The notes beneath the pieces were generated by a model. It ran no database searches. It was not told the DNA's origin and saw only the letters and a list, made by a program, of their open reading frames with translations. 52,606 nucleotides of DNA from an uncultured Opitutaceae bacterium (GTDB lineage Bacteria > Verrucomicrobiota > Verrucomicrobiia > Opitutales > Opitutaceae), in assembly GCA_903890485.1 (NCBI GenBank), contig CAITBM010000068.1, positions 1-52,606 on the forward strand. The letters run 5' to 3'. This document shows, in pieces, positions 34,577 to 42,266 of the stretch (its first letter is position 1; the number at the start of each line of letters is the position of its first letter). The position numbers and the translations under genes are program-made.

Positions 34577-34617
34577 GCCGTGCGCTCACCGGGCACCATC
34601 GGGGGTCGAGGACGCAC

Positions 34618-34640
34618 ATTTTTCCACACGACGGAAAAAT
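34618..34640. promoter_or_regulatory. AT-rich inverted repeat upstream of opgC
   Basis: ATTTTTCC and GGAAAAAT are perfect 8-bp inverted repeats around ACACGAC, about 88 bp before the opgC start. It is AT-rich against a GC-rich background, so an operator is plausible. The A-run and T-run flanks could also make a bidirectional terminator. No other structure was found in the 204-bp gap. Confidence 0.4.
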
Positions 34641-34727
34641 CGTTAACCGCATGCTCTTTGGTTATTTGTGCTGAATTGAGCCCAAAGCGCCTAAATCGAG
34701 GTGGTTTTTCGGAATGTGGAACGATTC

Positions 34728-35906
34728 ATGGTACATCCTGTCGGCAAAACTGCATTGAATTCCCATTCCGAAGCGAAGTCTGCGGGCCGCGACCTGCGGT
34801 TCGACACCCTGCGGGGGCTCTTCCTCGTCTTAATGACGATCAATCACTTGCCGACGGAAATGAGGGAGATAACGGACCAGCCGCTGGGTCTTTTTACGGC
34901 TGCCGAGGGCTTTGTGTTCCTTTCCGGTTTGCTCGCCGGTTGGGTCTACACCCGCAGGTACCGCTCGGTTGGCTCGGAGGGCCTGTGGCAGGCGACGGCC
35001 GACCGCGCGAAGAGCATCTACCGCTGGCACGTGGCCGCCCTCCTGGCTTCGTTCATCCTGGTTCAGGCGACCGAGCATTTCCTCGGGTACTGCTCGCCTG
35101 CCGTCCCGAAACTCTTTTTTGAGCACCCACTGGAGGCCCTGGGCCTGGGCCTCTCGCTCCTCTACCAGCCGGGGCTCCTGGACCTCCTGCCCATGTACTG
35201 CGGCTTTGTGCTGCTTCTTCCCATGGTCATCAAGGCCCTGGAAGACGGGAAGCGCTTCCGCGTCCTTGCTCTCAGCGGGGCGGCGTGGCTAGCCGTCCAA
35301 TGGGCGCCTCCGATCGACGGAGCGCCCCTTTACCCCATCAACACCGGGAGCTTTAACCTCTTTGCCTGGCAGTTCCTCTTTGTCGCCGGAGTCGTGGTGG
35401 GCCACGCCCGTGTGAGCGGCTTCGCGCAGGTCGCCCGTCCCAACCGGTGGGTCGTGGGTGCCGCCGCGGCGCTGGCGGTCTACGGACTCGGTGTCCGGCA
35501 CGCCCACTGGCACTCGCTTTGGCCCGAGGCGACCTTCGGCGTCTTCCTGAACAAGCCGGCCCTGGGCCTCCTGCGCCTCGCGGACTTCGGCGCCGTGGCC
35601 TACCTGGTGGCCGCTTTTGCCGAGCGCTTCCCCGCCCTACTCACCTCGCGCACCCTCTCCCTCCTGGGACGGCACTCCCTGCCCGTCGTGGCGGTCCAGA
35701 GCGTGGCCATCATGACCCTCCTGCAGTTCCCCGGCCTATTCCTGAGCTCCACCTCAAGGACCCTTATCGCGGTCGCGGTCGTTGGCCTCCTCTTCGCGGT
35801 CGCAAGGTTCCACGGGCGCTTGGGCTCCACGGCCCCCGCGCCACTCGGCACTCGCCAGGCCGCCCCGCGCGGTCTAGTCGAATCCGATGGAGCACACGCG
35901 ACTTGA
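34728..35906 (+). CDS. OpgC-family membrane acyltransferase
   Basis: 392 residues with about ten transmembrane helices. The OpgC domain, which in its best-known members succinylates periplasmic glucans, is shown by RDLRFDTLRGLFLVLMTINHL, FTAAEGFVFLSGLLAGWVYTRR, YQPGLLDLLPMYCGFVLLLP, and the pattern of helices. ATG 34728 is preferred over GTG 34701 because it keeps the standard N-terminus. It overlaps the downstream HD-hydrolase gene by 20 bp. No glucan synthase (OpgGH) is in the window, so the acceptor is unknown. Confidence 0.85.
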   Translation: MVHPVGKTALNSHSEAKSAGRDLRFDTLRGLFLVLMTINHLPTEMREITDQPLGLFTAAEGFVFLSGLLAGWVYTRRYRSVGSEGLWQATADRAKSIYRWHVAALLASFILVQATEHFLGYCSPAVPKLFFEHPLEALGLGLSLLYQPGLLDLLPMYCGFVLLLPMVIKALEDGKRFRVLALSGAAWLAVQWAPPIDGAPLYPINTGSFNLFAWQFLFVAGVVVGHARVSGFAQVARPNRWVVGAAAALAVYGLGVRHAHWHSLWPEATFGVFLNKPALGLLRLADFGAVAYLVAAFAERFPALLTSRTLSLLGRHSLPVVAVQSVAIMTLLQFPGLFLSSTSRTLIAVAVVGLLFAVARFHGRLGSTAPAPLGTRQAAPRGLVESDGAHAT

Positions 35907-36501
35907 GAAGCAGGTCCAGTTCATCCTCGAGGTCGACCGGCTGAAGGAGATTTTCCGGCAGACGGTCTGCACGCAGAGCCGGCGGGCGGAGAATGACGCC
36001 GAGCACTCCTGGCACATCTGCCTGGCCGTGATCGTGCTGGCCGAGCATGCCAACAGTCCCGGCATGGATGTCCTGAGGGTGCTCAAGATGCTCCTGATCC
36101 ACGACCTGGTGGAGATCGACGCAGGGGACACCTTTGCCTATGACTCGGCGGGGATGGCCGGCCAGCACGACAGGGAGGCCAAGGCCGCGGACCGGATATT
36201 TGGGCTCTTGCCCGTTGACCAGGCCGGCGAGTTCCGTGCCCTCTGGGACGAGTTTGAGGAGAAAAAGTCGCTTGAGTCATGCTTTGCCAATGCGATCGAT
36301 CGCTTCCAGCCGGTGCTCCTGAACACAAGCACGGAGGGATTCGCCTGGCAGCGCCACAAGGTTACCGCTGACCGGGTGATCGCCCGCAATTCCCACATCG
36401 CCAAAGGTTCGGCCGCCCTGTGGGAGGAGGCCCTCAAGCGGATCAACGAGGCCGTGCGGGACCATCACCTGGCCCCCGCCCCCGCTAGCCCAGGTCCCTG
36501 A
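35887..36501 (+). CDS. HD-domain nucleotide phosphohydrolase (YfbR/HDDC2-like)
   Basis: 204 residues. The HD domain has an early His in ENDAEHSWH, the HD pair in LLIHDLVEIDAGD (H72, D73), and a later acidic metal ligand around ANAIDRFQPV. This is the HDDC2/YfbR type that removes phosphate from deoxyribonucleoside 5'-monophosphates. Its neighbours support a role in nucleotide pools: dgt meets it tail to tail with 17 bp overlap, and cdd lies further on. It overlaps opgC by 20 bp at the 5' end. Confidence 0.82.
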   Translation: MEHTRLEKQVQFILEVDRLKEIFRQTVCTQSRRAENDAEHSWHICLAVIVLAEHANSPGMDVLRVLKMLLIHDLVEIDAGDTFAYDSAGMAGQHDREAKAADRIFGLLPVDQAGEFRALWDEFEEKKSLESCFANAIDRFQPVLLNTSTEGFAWQRHKVTADRVIARNSHIAKGSAALWEEALKRINEAVRDHHLAPAPASPGP

Positions 36502-37753
36502 ACGAGCCGAACTCCGGGTCGAAGAGGCGCCGGTAGGTCCTCACGATCATGCCGTCGGTGAGCCCCGCAAGGTAGTCGCAGATCTGGCGGGCCTTGGCGG
36601 GCTTGCCCTTGGCCTCGTCCACCAGCTTTCCAACCGCGGGGGGCAGGATCCGCACGACGCGGCGCCCGGGGGCCACGTAGTTGCTCCAGCAGGAGCCCCA
36701 CAGGTCGAAGAGCACCTTCCTGGCCTTGTGCTCCATCTGCTGGAGCTGGGGGCTCTCGAAGATCACGTCATTGGCGAGCTGCTTGTAGAAGGCGGCCTGG
36801 CGGAGCGCCTCCGGCGCCACGACCAGCTCGTAGCGGTAGCGGTTCGTCCTCTCGGCCATGAACGTGTCCCTTTCCCGGAGCCGGCACGCGGTGATGAACG
36901 ACCCGATCCGCGCGGAGAAGATCGACTCCAGCCGGTCGCTCCGGACCGCGTCCATGAGCTCGTCCAAGAGCCTGAGCCCCTCGGCGTCGCCCACGCTCGC
37001 GTCGGCCCACCTCTCGATCCTCTCGACGGTGAGGAAGCCGGTCTTCACCCCGTCGACGATGTCGTTAAGCGAGTAGGCCGCATCGTCGGCCCAGTCCATG
37101 ATCTGGCATTCGACGCTCTTGAAGGCGTTCAGGCTCTCCCCGGGCGCTAGGGTCCGCGGGATTTTGGCGCCCCCGAAGACGAAGCCGAGCGCCTCCTTCT
37201 GCGAGTCGTAGAGAAAATGGTTGGACGGCGGCTTCTTGAACTGCCCGAAGAGGGTCTTGTACTTGAGGACCCCGTCCAGGAGCGCGCGCGTCGGCTGCAT
37301 TCCTCTGACCCCCGTTCGGTCCTGGTACATTGTCCCGATCAACAGGTGCAGCGTCTGGGCGTTGCCCTCGAAGCCGCCCCACGGGAGCATGAGCTCCTGC
37401 AGCGTCCGCTCCCCCGAGTGACCGAAGGGCGGGTGCCCCAGGTCGTGGGCCAGGCACACGGCCTCGACCAGGTCCCCGTCGATGTAGAAGTCGTCCTCGA
37501 GGGGGCCCTTGAGCGTCCTCAGGTAGTGGCAGATCGAGCGCCCGATCTGGGCCACCTCCATGGAGTGCGTGAGGCGCGTCCGGTAGAAGTCGTACTCCCC
37601 TGACAGGAAAACCTGCGTCTTGGACTGGAGCTTGCGGAACGCATGGGCGTGGATGATCCGGTCCCGGTCGATCTGGAAGGCGTTGCGGTAATCCGTCTTC
37701 CGGTCGCCCCCAAAGGTCTCGCTGTCGAAGGCGCGGTAGAATCGGTTGCTCAT
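36485..37753 (-). CDS. dgt: dGTPase-like dNTP triphosphohydrolase
   Basis: 422 residues from ATG 37753 (MSNRFYRAFDSETFGGDRK). The HD metal site is complete: H63 in RLTHSMEVAQIGR, H103 and D104 in LAHDLGHPPFGHSGE, and the last Asp in IMDWADDAAYSLND. The family splits dNTPs into nucleoside and triphosphate and helps keep dNTP levels balanced. The start chosen is the one with the standard N-terminus; a longer open frame exists upstream. It is divergent from tdh, with 123 bp between, and its 3' end overlaps the HD-hydrolase gene. Confidence 0.9.
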   Translation of the reverse strand: MSNRFYRAFDSETFGGDRKTDYRNAFQIDRDRIIHAHAFRKLQSKTQVFLSGEYDFYRTRLTHSMEVAQIGRSICHYLRTLKGPLEDDFYIDGDLVEAVCLAHDLGHPPFGHSGERTLQELMLPWGGFEGNAQTLHLLIGTMYQDRTGVRGMQPTRALLDGVLKYKTLFGQFKKPPSNHFLYDSQKEALGFVFGGAKIPRTLAPGESLNAFKSVECQIMDWADDAAYSLNDIVDGVKTGFLTVERIERWADASVGDAEGLRLLDELMDAVRSDRLESIFSARIGSFITACRLRERDTFMAERTNRYRYELVVAPEALRQAAFYKQLANDVIFESPQLQQMEHKARKVLFDLWGSCWSNYVAPGRRVVRILPPAVGKLVDEAKGKPAKARQICDYLAGLTDGMIVRTYRRLFDPEFGSFRDLG

Positions 37754-37853
37754 CGTGCGTGGGGACAACAGAGCAAACCCTAGGCGGGCCGGACGCAATC
37801 CCCGAGGTGGGGCCGCCCCCATCGCCGGTTCGGTGTTGTTTCGGGGCCGATTC

Positions 37854-37869
37854 GCGGCAAGAATGCCGC
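37854..37869 (+). promoter_or_regulatory. Hairpin in the tdh 5' leader
   Basis: GCGGCA and TGCCGC flank the loop AGAA, giving a 6-bp GC-rich stem that ends 7 nt before the tdh ATG. No Shine-Dalgarno is visible there, so the hairpin could block or shape ribosome entry. Confidence 0.3.
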
Positions 37870-37876
37870 CACCTAC

Positions 37877-38917
37877 ATGAGCGCCAAGACGATGCGAGCG
37901 ATTTCAAAGCTGAAGGCGGGGCCGGGCCTCGACCTGACAGAGGCTCCGGTGCCCGTGCCGGGCCCCAACGATGTCCTGATCCGGGTCAAGAAGACCTCCA
38001 TCTGCGGCACCGACGTCCACATCTACAACTGGGACGACTGGGCGCAGCGCACGATCAAGGCCCCCATGATCATCGGCCACGAGTTCGTCGGAGTGATCGA
38101 GGAGGTCGGAAGCTCCGTGCAGCGGTTTAAGAAGGGCGACCTGGTGGACGGCGAGGGACACATCGTCTGCGGGGTATGCCGCAACTGCCTGGCCGGGCGG
38201 AGGCACCTGTGCAAGGACACCAAGGGGGTCGGCGTGAACCGAAACGGCGCCTTTGCCGAGTACCTATGCATCCCGGCCTCCAACGCCGTCCCGGTGGACC
38301 CGGCGATCCCGCTCGATGTCCTCTCCTGCTTTGACCCGCTGGGCAACGCCACCCACACCACGCTCCAGTTCGACCTGGTCGGAGAGGACGTGATCATCAC
38401 GGGCGCGGGCCCGATCGGCTGCATGGCTGCCGCGATCGCCAAGCACTGCGGGGCGCGCAAGATCGTCGTGACCGACGTGAATGTGGACCGCCTGGCGCTC
38501 GCCGCCAAGATGGGCGCGACCCGGGTGGTCGACGTCTCGCGCGAGAAGCTCGGGGACGTGCAGGCCGAGATCGGGATGAAGGAGGGCTTCGACGTCGGCC
38601 TTGAGATGTCGGGCAACCCGAGAGCCCTTAACGACATGATCGACAACATGGCCCACGGGGGCCGGATCGCGCTCCTGGGGATCATGCCCGCCTCGGCGGC
38701 CGTCGACTGGAACAAGGTCGTCTTCAACATGCTGACGATCCGCGGCATCTACGGCCGCGAGATGTACGACACCTGGTACAAGATGACCGCCATGATCCAG
38801 AGCGGGCTCGACATCTCCCCGGTGATCACGCACCGGCTGCCCTTCACCGAGTTCCAGCAGGGCTTCGACCTCATGCGCTCGGGAAAGAGCGGCAAGATCG
38901 TGCTCAACTGGGACTAG
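37877..38917 (+). CDS. tdh: L-threonine 3-dehydrogenase
   Basis: 346 residues, zinc-dependent medium-chain dehydrogenase. Catalytic zinc ligands are C43 in [14 protein letters not shown]68 and E69 in IIGHEFVG; structural zinc ligands are C98, C101, C104 and C112. The NAD loop is [16 protein letters not shown]. The HIYNWD segment and [14 protein letters not shown] near the end are specific to threonine dehydrogenase. It oxidises threonine to 2-amino-3-ketobutyrate, which the downstream kbl product converts with CoA to glycine and acetyl-CoA; the two genes are 6 bp apart. Confidence 0.97.
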   Translation: MSAKTMRAISKLKAGPGLDLTEAPVPVPGPNDVLIRVKKTSICGTDVHIYNWDDWAQRTIKAPMIIGHEFVGVIEEVGSSVQRFKKGDLVDGEGHIVCGVCRNCLAGRRHLCKDTKGVGVNRNGAFAEYLCIPASNAVPVDPAIPLDVLSCFDPLGNATHTTLQFDLVGEDVIITGAGPIGCMAAAIAKHCGARKIVVTDVNVDRLALAAKMGATRVVDVSREKLGDVQAEIGMKEGFDVGLEMSGNPRALNDMIDNMAHGGRIALLGIMPASAAVDWNKVVFNMLTIRGIYGREMYDTWYKMTAMIQSGLDISPVITHRLPFTEFQQGFDLMRSGKSGKIVLNWD

Positions 38918-38923
38918 TCGCCG

Positions 38924-40114
38924 ATGCCCCCGTCCTACCGCGAGCACCTGAGGAGGATCCTGGCGGAAATCTCCGCGGCGGGTCTGTCCAAGAAGGAGCG
39001 CGTGATCGCCTCCCCCCAGGGCGCCGACATCTCCGTCTCCGGGGGCGCCCACGTGCTCAACTTCTGCGCGAACAACTACCTGGGCCTTGCCGATCACCCG
39101 GAGGTTGTGAAGGCGGCTCACGCGGCCCTCGACCGCTGGGGATACGGACTCGCGAGCGTGCGCTTCATCTGCGGCACCCAGGAGATCCACAAGGAGCTCG
39201 AGAGGCGCCTCTCCGGGTTCCTCGGGACCGAGGACACGATCCTCTACTCCTCCTGCTTCGACGCGAACGGCGGCGTGTTTGAGACCCTCCTGGGCGAGGA
39301 GGACGCCGTCATCAGCGACGAGTTGAACCACGCCTCGATCATTGACGGGATCCGCCTCTCGAAGGCGAAGCGGTTTAGGTACAAGAACCGCGACATGGCC
39401 GACTTGGGCGCCAAGCTCGCCGAGGCCAAGGCCCTGGGCGCCCGCTTCACCCTGATCGTCACCGACGGGGTCTTCTCCATGGACGGCTTCATTGCGCCGC
39501 TCCAGGACGTCTGCGACCTTGCGGAGAAGTACGGGGCCCTCGTCATGGTGGACGACAGCCACGGCGTGGGGTTCATGGGACCCAACGGCCGGGGCACGCA
39601 CGAGCACCACGGGGTCATGGACCGGGTCGACCTGCTCACCGGAACCCTGGGCAAGGCGCTCGGGGGGGCCTCTGGAGGCTACGTGAGCGGGCGGCGCGAG
39701 ATCATCGACCTCCTCAGGCAGCGCTCCCGCCCGTACCTCTTCTCCAATACCCTTCCCCCGGCGATCGCCGCCGCTTCGATCGCCTGCCTGGACCTGATCA
39801 CGCGCAGCCCCGACCTCCGCCTGAAGCTCCACCAGAACACCCAATTCTTCCGCGAGGGCCTCCAGGAGGCCGGCCTCTCCATAAGGCCGGGCACCCATCC
39901 GATCGTCCCGGTCATGCTCGGGGACGCGGCCCTGGCCCAGCGCTTTGCCGCGCGCATGCTTGAAAAGGGCATCTACGTCGTCGGCTTCTTTTTTCCTGTC
40001 GTGCCGCAGGGTGCCGCCCGGATCCGGACCCAGGTGAGCGCGGCCCACAGTCCGGAAAACCTCTCGGCGGCCATCCAGGCCTTCGGGGAAACCCGAAAAG
40101 AGCTCGCCGGATAG
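38924..40114 (+). CDS. kbl: 2-amino-3-ketobutyrate CoA ligase (glycine C-acetyltransferase)
   Basis: 396 residues, alpha-oxoamine synthase family, PLP-dependent. The PLP lysine is K244 in [21 protein letters not shown] binds the cofactor, and [16 protein letters not shown] and [19 protein letters not shown] are conserved N-terminal stretches of Kbl. It completes threonine breakdown to glycine with tdh just upstream. Length and start are standard. Confidence 0.97.
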   Translation: MPPSYREHLRRILAEISAAGLSKKERVIASPQGADISVSGGAHVLNFCANNYLGLADHPEVVKAAHAALDRWGYGLASVRFICGTQEIHKELERRLSGFLGTEDTILYSSCFDANGGVFETLLGEEDAVISDELNHASIIDGIRLSKAKRFRYKNRDMADLGAKLAEAKALGARFTLIVTDGVFSMDGFIAPLQDVCDLAEKYGALVMVDDSHGVGFMGPNGRGTHEHHGVMDRVDLLTGTLGKALGGASGGYVSGRREIIDLLRQRSRPYLFSNTLPPAIAAASIACLDLITRSPDLRLKLHQNTQFFREGLQEAGLSIRPGTHPIVPVMLGDAALAQRFAARMLEKGIYVVGFFFPVVPQGAARIRTQVSAAHSPENLSAAIQAFGETRKELAG

Positions 40115-40143
40115 CCGGGTTTTGGACCATCTCTTTTCCCCCT

Positions 40144-40554
40144 ATGCCGAAGCTCACCGAAGCCGCGATCCGCAGGCTCGAAAAATCCGCCCGGGCCGCC
40201 GCGGGCCGCGCCTACGCCCCCTACTCGAAATTTCCCGTCGGCGCCGCCGTTGTCGGGGGTTCCGGAAAGATCTACAGCGGCTGCAACGTCGAGAACGCCG
40301 CGTTCGGCCTGTGCAACTGCGCCGAGCGAACCGCCATCTTCTCGGCGGTCGCCGCCGGCGAGGGCTCGATCACCGCAGTGGCCATCTACACGCCGACGTC
40401 GCTGCCCACGGCCCCCTGCGGGGCCTGCCGGCAGGTCATTAACGAGTTTGGGCCGGACGCCCTGGTAATCAGCGTCTGCGACTCGAAAAACCGGATCGAG
40501 ACGCGCCTCTCGGCGTTGCTTCCCGCGGCCTTTGGCCCCGGCGACCTCGCCTAG
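40144..40554 (+). CDS. cdd: Cytidine deaminase
   Basis: 136 residues, the small homotetrameric type. Zinc-site residues are C59 and catalytic E61 in NCAERTAIF and C92 and C95 in PCGACRQVI. The N-terminal AYAPYSKFPVGAA and CNVENAAFGL are standard. It deaminates cytidine and deoxycytidine for pyrimidine salvage. The last 21 codons are the left copy of a 68-bp repeat whose other copy lies at 42199-42266, beyond the hipBA genes. The reading frame runs through the repeat intact, so the enzyme should be functional. Confidence 0.96.
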   Translation: MPKLTEAAIRRLEKSARAAAGRAYAPYSKFPVGAAVVGGSGKIYSGCNVENAAFGLCNCAERTAIFSAVAAGEGSITAVAIYTPTSLPTAPCGACRQVINEFGPDALVISVCDSKNRIETRLSALLPAAFGPGDLA

Positions 40555-40556
40555 GC
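40489..40556 (+). repeat. Left copy of 68-bp direct repeat (3' end of cdd)
   Basis: It encodes NRIETRLSALLPAAFGPGDLA and the stop of cdd. Compared with 42199-42266 at a fixed offset of 1,710 bp it differs at seven positions (40492, 40506, 40516, 40518, 40521, 40542, 40548). All seven changes are synonymous. Identity falls away immediately before AAC and after CTAGG, so the ends are sharp. Confidence 0.9.
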
Positions 40557-40584
40557 CGCCTCTTGGCCACGGTTTGTCGGCCGT

Positions 40585-41799
40585 TCAGGCTTTTAGAGCG
40601 GACGAGACGCGTTCGCGAGACGCTTTGGAAACCCCGGCCCTCCGTGCAAAGACGGGCCATCGGCGTACCGAGGACCCGATTTCCTCAAGGATAGCCTTCG
40701 CCCTTGAATCGCTCAGGCCCGCGCCCTTCGCAAGGGCCAGCAACTCCTTTTCGCCCGGCAGTCCATTGCCGGCGACGGTCATGTTGTGCTGCCCGTTAAC
40801 ACCGCTTGAAAACGTGATGTCAAATGCGGGCGAGAGCGCCCACTCGCCACTGGGGGACGCGAGAAATGCGTGATTTTTAACGTGGTCGTCCCGGTTGTGT
40901 GCCAGGACATTGAATGCCGCCCTGCGATAGGCCTGCTCCACCTGCTTGAAGTCGCGCGTGACCCCGAATACGACGGCGAGAAACTCCTGATAGTCCCTGT
41001 TGGGGTGCTGGAAATGGGAATGCACCATTCCCCCGAAGGTGTGCGTGTGGATCAGGGCTCCTTCCGGGCCCATGTCGAAGCGCCGCACACCGAAGAAACT
41101 CCCCTGTTCTGTCACGAACAATCGGGTCGGTGGAACAGTGACGCCGGCGGTCCGTGCCATTTGAGCATAGGCTTCCTCGATGCTCCCTGCGTCCTCGGGA
41201 TCCCCCTTGGATCGGAACTTTACAATCCAATGCTCATATCCGTCCTTCGCATCCAGAATGTCCGTCGTCACCTTGTTTCTCGCCGGGTTAAAGGCGACGA
41301 AAACCTTGGGCCGCGATCCGCTTGACGAACCGCCGGCGGCGCGCAGGGCAGGCAGCGCTTCCTCCGGACTACCTGCGACAATGCGCTCGGCCTGGGCGGC
41401 CACGCTTGCAAGGTCCAGCGCGAGGTCCCGCTGCATCCCGTCGTCATCGGCGGGTTCATAGCAGAGGGCCCCTGCGCCCCGGTTTCCGATATAAGACAAT
41501 CTGTCTAGCGGAGAGAGGTTCTCGGGTGCGATTCCCTTCGATTGAAAGTAACGATCCGTGAGAAGGCGTCCCCACCCGTCGGGGAGCGAGTCGTCGAACA
41601 CGCCGTACAACCCCTCAAAAATCAGCGTTGGTTCACGTTTGAGTCCTGCGCTGAGCGGCAAAAAATACGGGGAGACGGCAAAGCCGTCGGTGAGCCACCG
41701 CGAATCGTATTCAAAATAAATTTCTCGGTTTGGTGTTTCTGCGAGCGTGCCCACGGTCCGGCCGGCAAGGCTAACTTTGAGTTTGCGAAGCGTGCTCAC
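40585..41799 (-). CDS. hipA: HipA-type serine/threonine kinase toxin
   Basis: 404 residues. The N-terminal HipA domain (RKLKVSLAGRTVGTL to about 110) is followed by the kinase core: FEYDSRW, GRLLTDRYF, YIGNRGAGALCYEP, the nucleotide loop region GGSSSGSRPKVFVAFN, HWIVKFRS with the ATP-binding Lys, catalytic loop HNRDDHVKNHAF (D304, N309), and SPAFDI with the metal-binding D327. All key residues are present, so it should be active. Family members phosphorylate targets such as GltX to arrest growth. It overlaps hipB by 4 bp (ATGA), with antitoxin first. It lies between repeat copies of the cdd end and is oriented against cdd. Confidence 0.9.
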   Translation of the reverse strand: MSTLRKLKVSLAGRTVGTLAETPNREIYFEYDSRWLTDGFAVSPYFLPLSAGLKREPTLIFEGLYGVFDDSLPDGWGRLLTDRYFQSKGIAPENLSPLDRLSYIGNRGAGALCYEPADDDGMQRDLALDLASVAAQAERIVAGSPEEALPALRAAGGSSSGSRPKVFVAFNPARNKVTTDILDAKDGYEHWIVKFRSKGDPEDAGSIEEAYAQMARTAGVTVPPTRLFVTEQGSFFGVRRFDMGPEGALIHTHTFGGMVHSHFQHPNRDYQEFLAVVFGVTRDFKQVEQAYRRAAFNVLAHNRDDHVKNHAFLASPSGEWALSPAFDITFSSGVNGQHNMTVAGNGLPGEKELLALAKGAGLSDSRAKAILEEIGSSVRRWPVFARRAGVSKASRERVSSALKA

Positions 41800-42128
41800 C
41801 GAAAGGTTTTACCACGCTTGCGCTCAGGCGGATTTAGCCGCTCCAGCTGCGCCATGGTTTGAGGGACTATGGCCCCAGGCGAAAACAGCTTCTCAAAATC
41901 GGGAACCCCCTCAAGAACCACGGCCAACTTTGCCAGAGTTTCTAGCCCAATTTGCCCGGAAACCTCAAAATGCTTGAGCGTCCACGGGCTTACTCCAGCG
42001 CGTCTCGCGAGTTCTTCCCGCGACCAGCCACGCTGGAGCCGTCTGGCCTTCGCGCGGACGGCTATCCCCTTTGTGATAACCAGCGGTGCTGTGCCAAGAA
42101 AGGATAAGATATTGTCCTTTGGTGTCAT
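41796..42128 (-). CDS. hipB: HipB-type antitoxin, Xre-family DNA-binding protein
   Basis: 110 residues. A helix-turn-helix of the Cro/CI type is seen at about 30-60 (REELARRAGVSPWTLKHFEVSGQIGLETLAKLAVVL). The N-terminal ~20 residues and C-terminal ~30 residues are extra to the core; the C-terminus may contact HipA. It is the first gene of the module, overlapping hipA by 4 bp. Two palindromic sites, one 15 bp upstream of the start and one overlapping codons 3-10, are good candidates for HipB operators. Confidence 0.85.
   Translation of the reverse strand: MTPKDNILSFLGTAPLVITKGIAVRAKARRLQRGWSREELARRAGVSPWTLKHFEVSGQIGLETLAKLAVVLEGVPDFEKLFSPGAIVPQTMAQLERLNPPERKRGKTFR
42099..42120. promoter_or_regulatory. 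Imperfect palindrome inside the hipB start region (putative HipB operator 2)
   Basis: AAAGGATAAGATATTGTCCTTT pairs at 9 of 11 positions around its centre. It shares an AAGG...ATATT...CC pattern with the perfect palindrome at 42143-42156, so both may bind the same dimeric repressor. Confidence 0.45.
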
Positions 42129-42142
42129 TAATAGGATTTAAA

Positions 42143-42156
42143 GGTAATATATTACC
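42143..42156. promoter_or_regulatory. Perfect palindrome upstream of hipB (putative HipB operator 1)
   Basis: GGTAATATATTACC is a perfect 14-bp palindrome, 15 bp upstream of the hipB ATG, in an AT-rich stretch. This is the expected place for autorepression by HipB, which in other systems binds palindromes in its own promoter. Confidence 0.55.
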
Positions 42157-42198
42157 CATTAAGTTCAAGGAAAAGTGCTTCTTTTGGGATGGGATGAC

Positions 42199-42266
42199 AA
42201 CAGGATCGAGACGCGACTCTCGGCGCTTCTCCCCGCGGCCTTTGGCCCCGGTGACCTGGCCTAGGG
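42199..42266 (+). repeat. Right copy of 68-bp direct repeat (orphan cdd 3' end)
   Basis: It still encodes (D)NRIETRLSALLPAAFGPGDLA and a stop in an open frame, but has no upstream deaminase sequence. The stop TAG (42262-42264) overlaps the hisS stop in CTAG. It is therefore probably the ancestral cdd end, displaced by the insertion. Seven synonymous differences separate it from the left copy. Confidence 0.85.

Larger units (their letters stand above)
40489..42198. mobile_element. Putative hipBA insertion unit at the 3' end of cdd
   Basis: The segment from one repeat copy to the next is 1,710 bp and contains only hipA and hipB. Removing it would leave an intact cdd end that meets hisS tail to tail, with the two stops overlapping in CTAG at 42261-42264. 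The right flank is visibly more AT-rich than the surrounding genes. There is no integrase, transposase or terminal inverted repeat, so if this is a mobile element it must be moved in trans or is a remnant. Boundaries are placed from the direct repeats. Confidence 0.5.

Noticed and set aside
38264-40048. Long 594-codon open frame on the minus strand
   Set aside because: It is the antisense shadow of tdh and kbl in GC-rich DNA, and its amino-acid composition (Arg, Val, Asp and His rich) is not protein-like.
40489-42266. hipBA segment as an insertion sequence or transposon
   Set aside because: No transposase, no integrase, no terminal inverted repeats and no short target-site duplication; the flanking repeats are 68 bp of cdd coding sequence.
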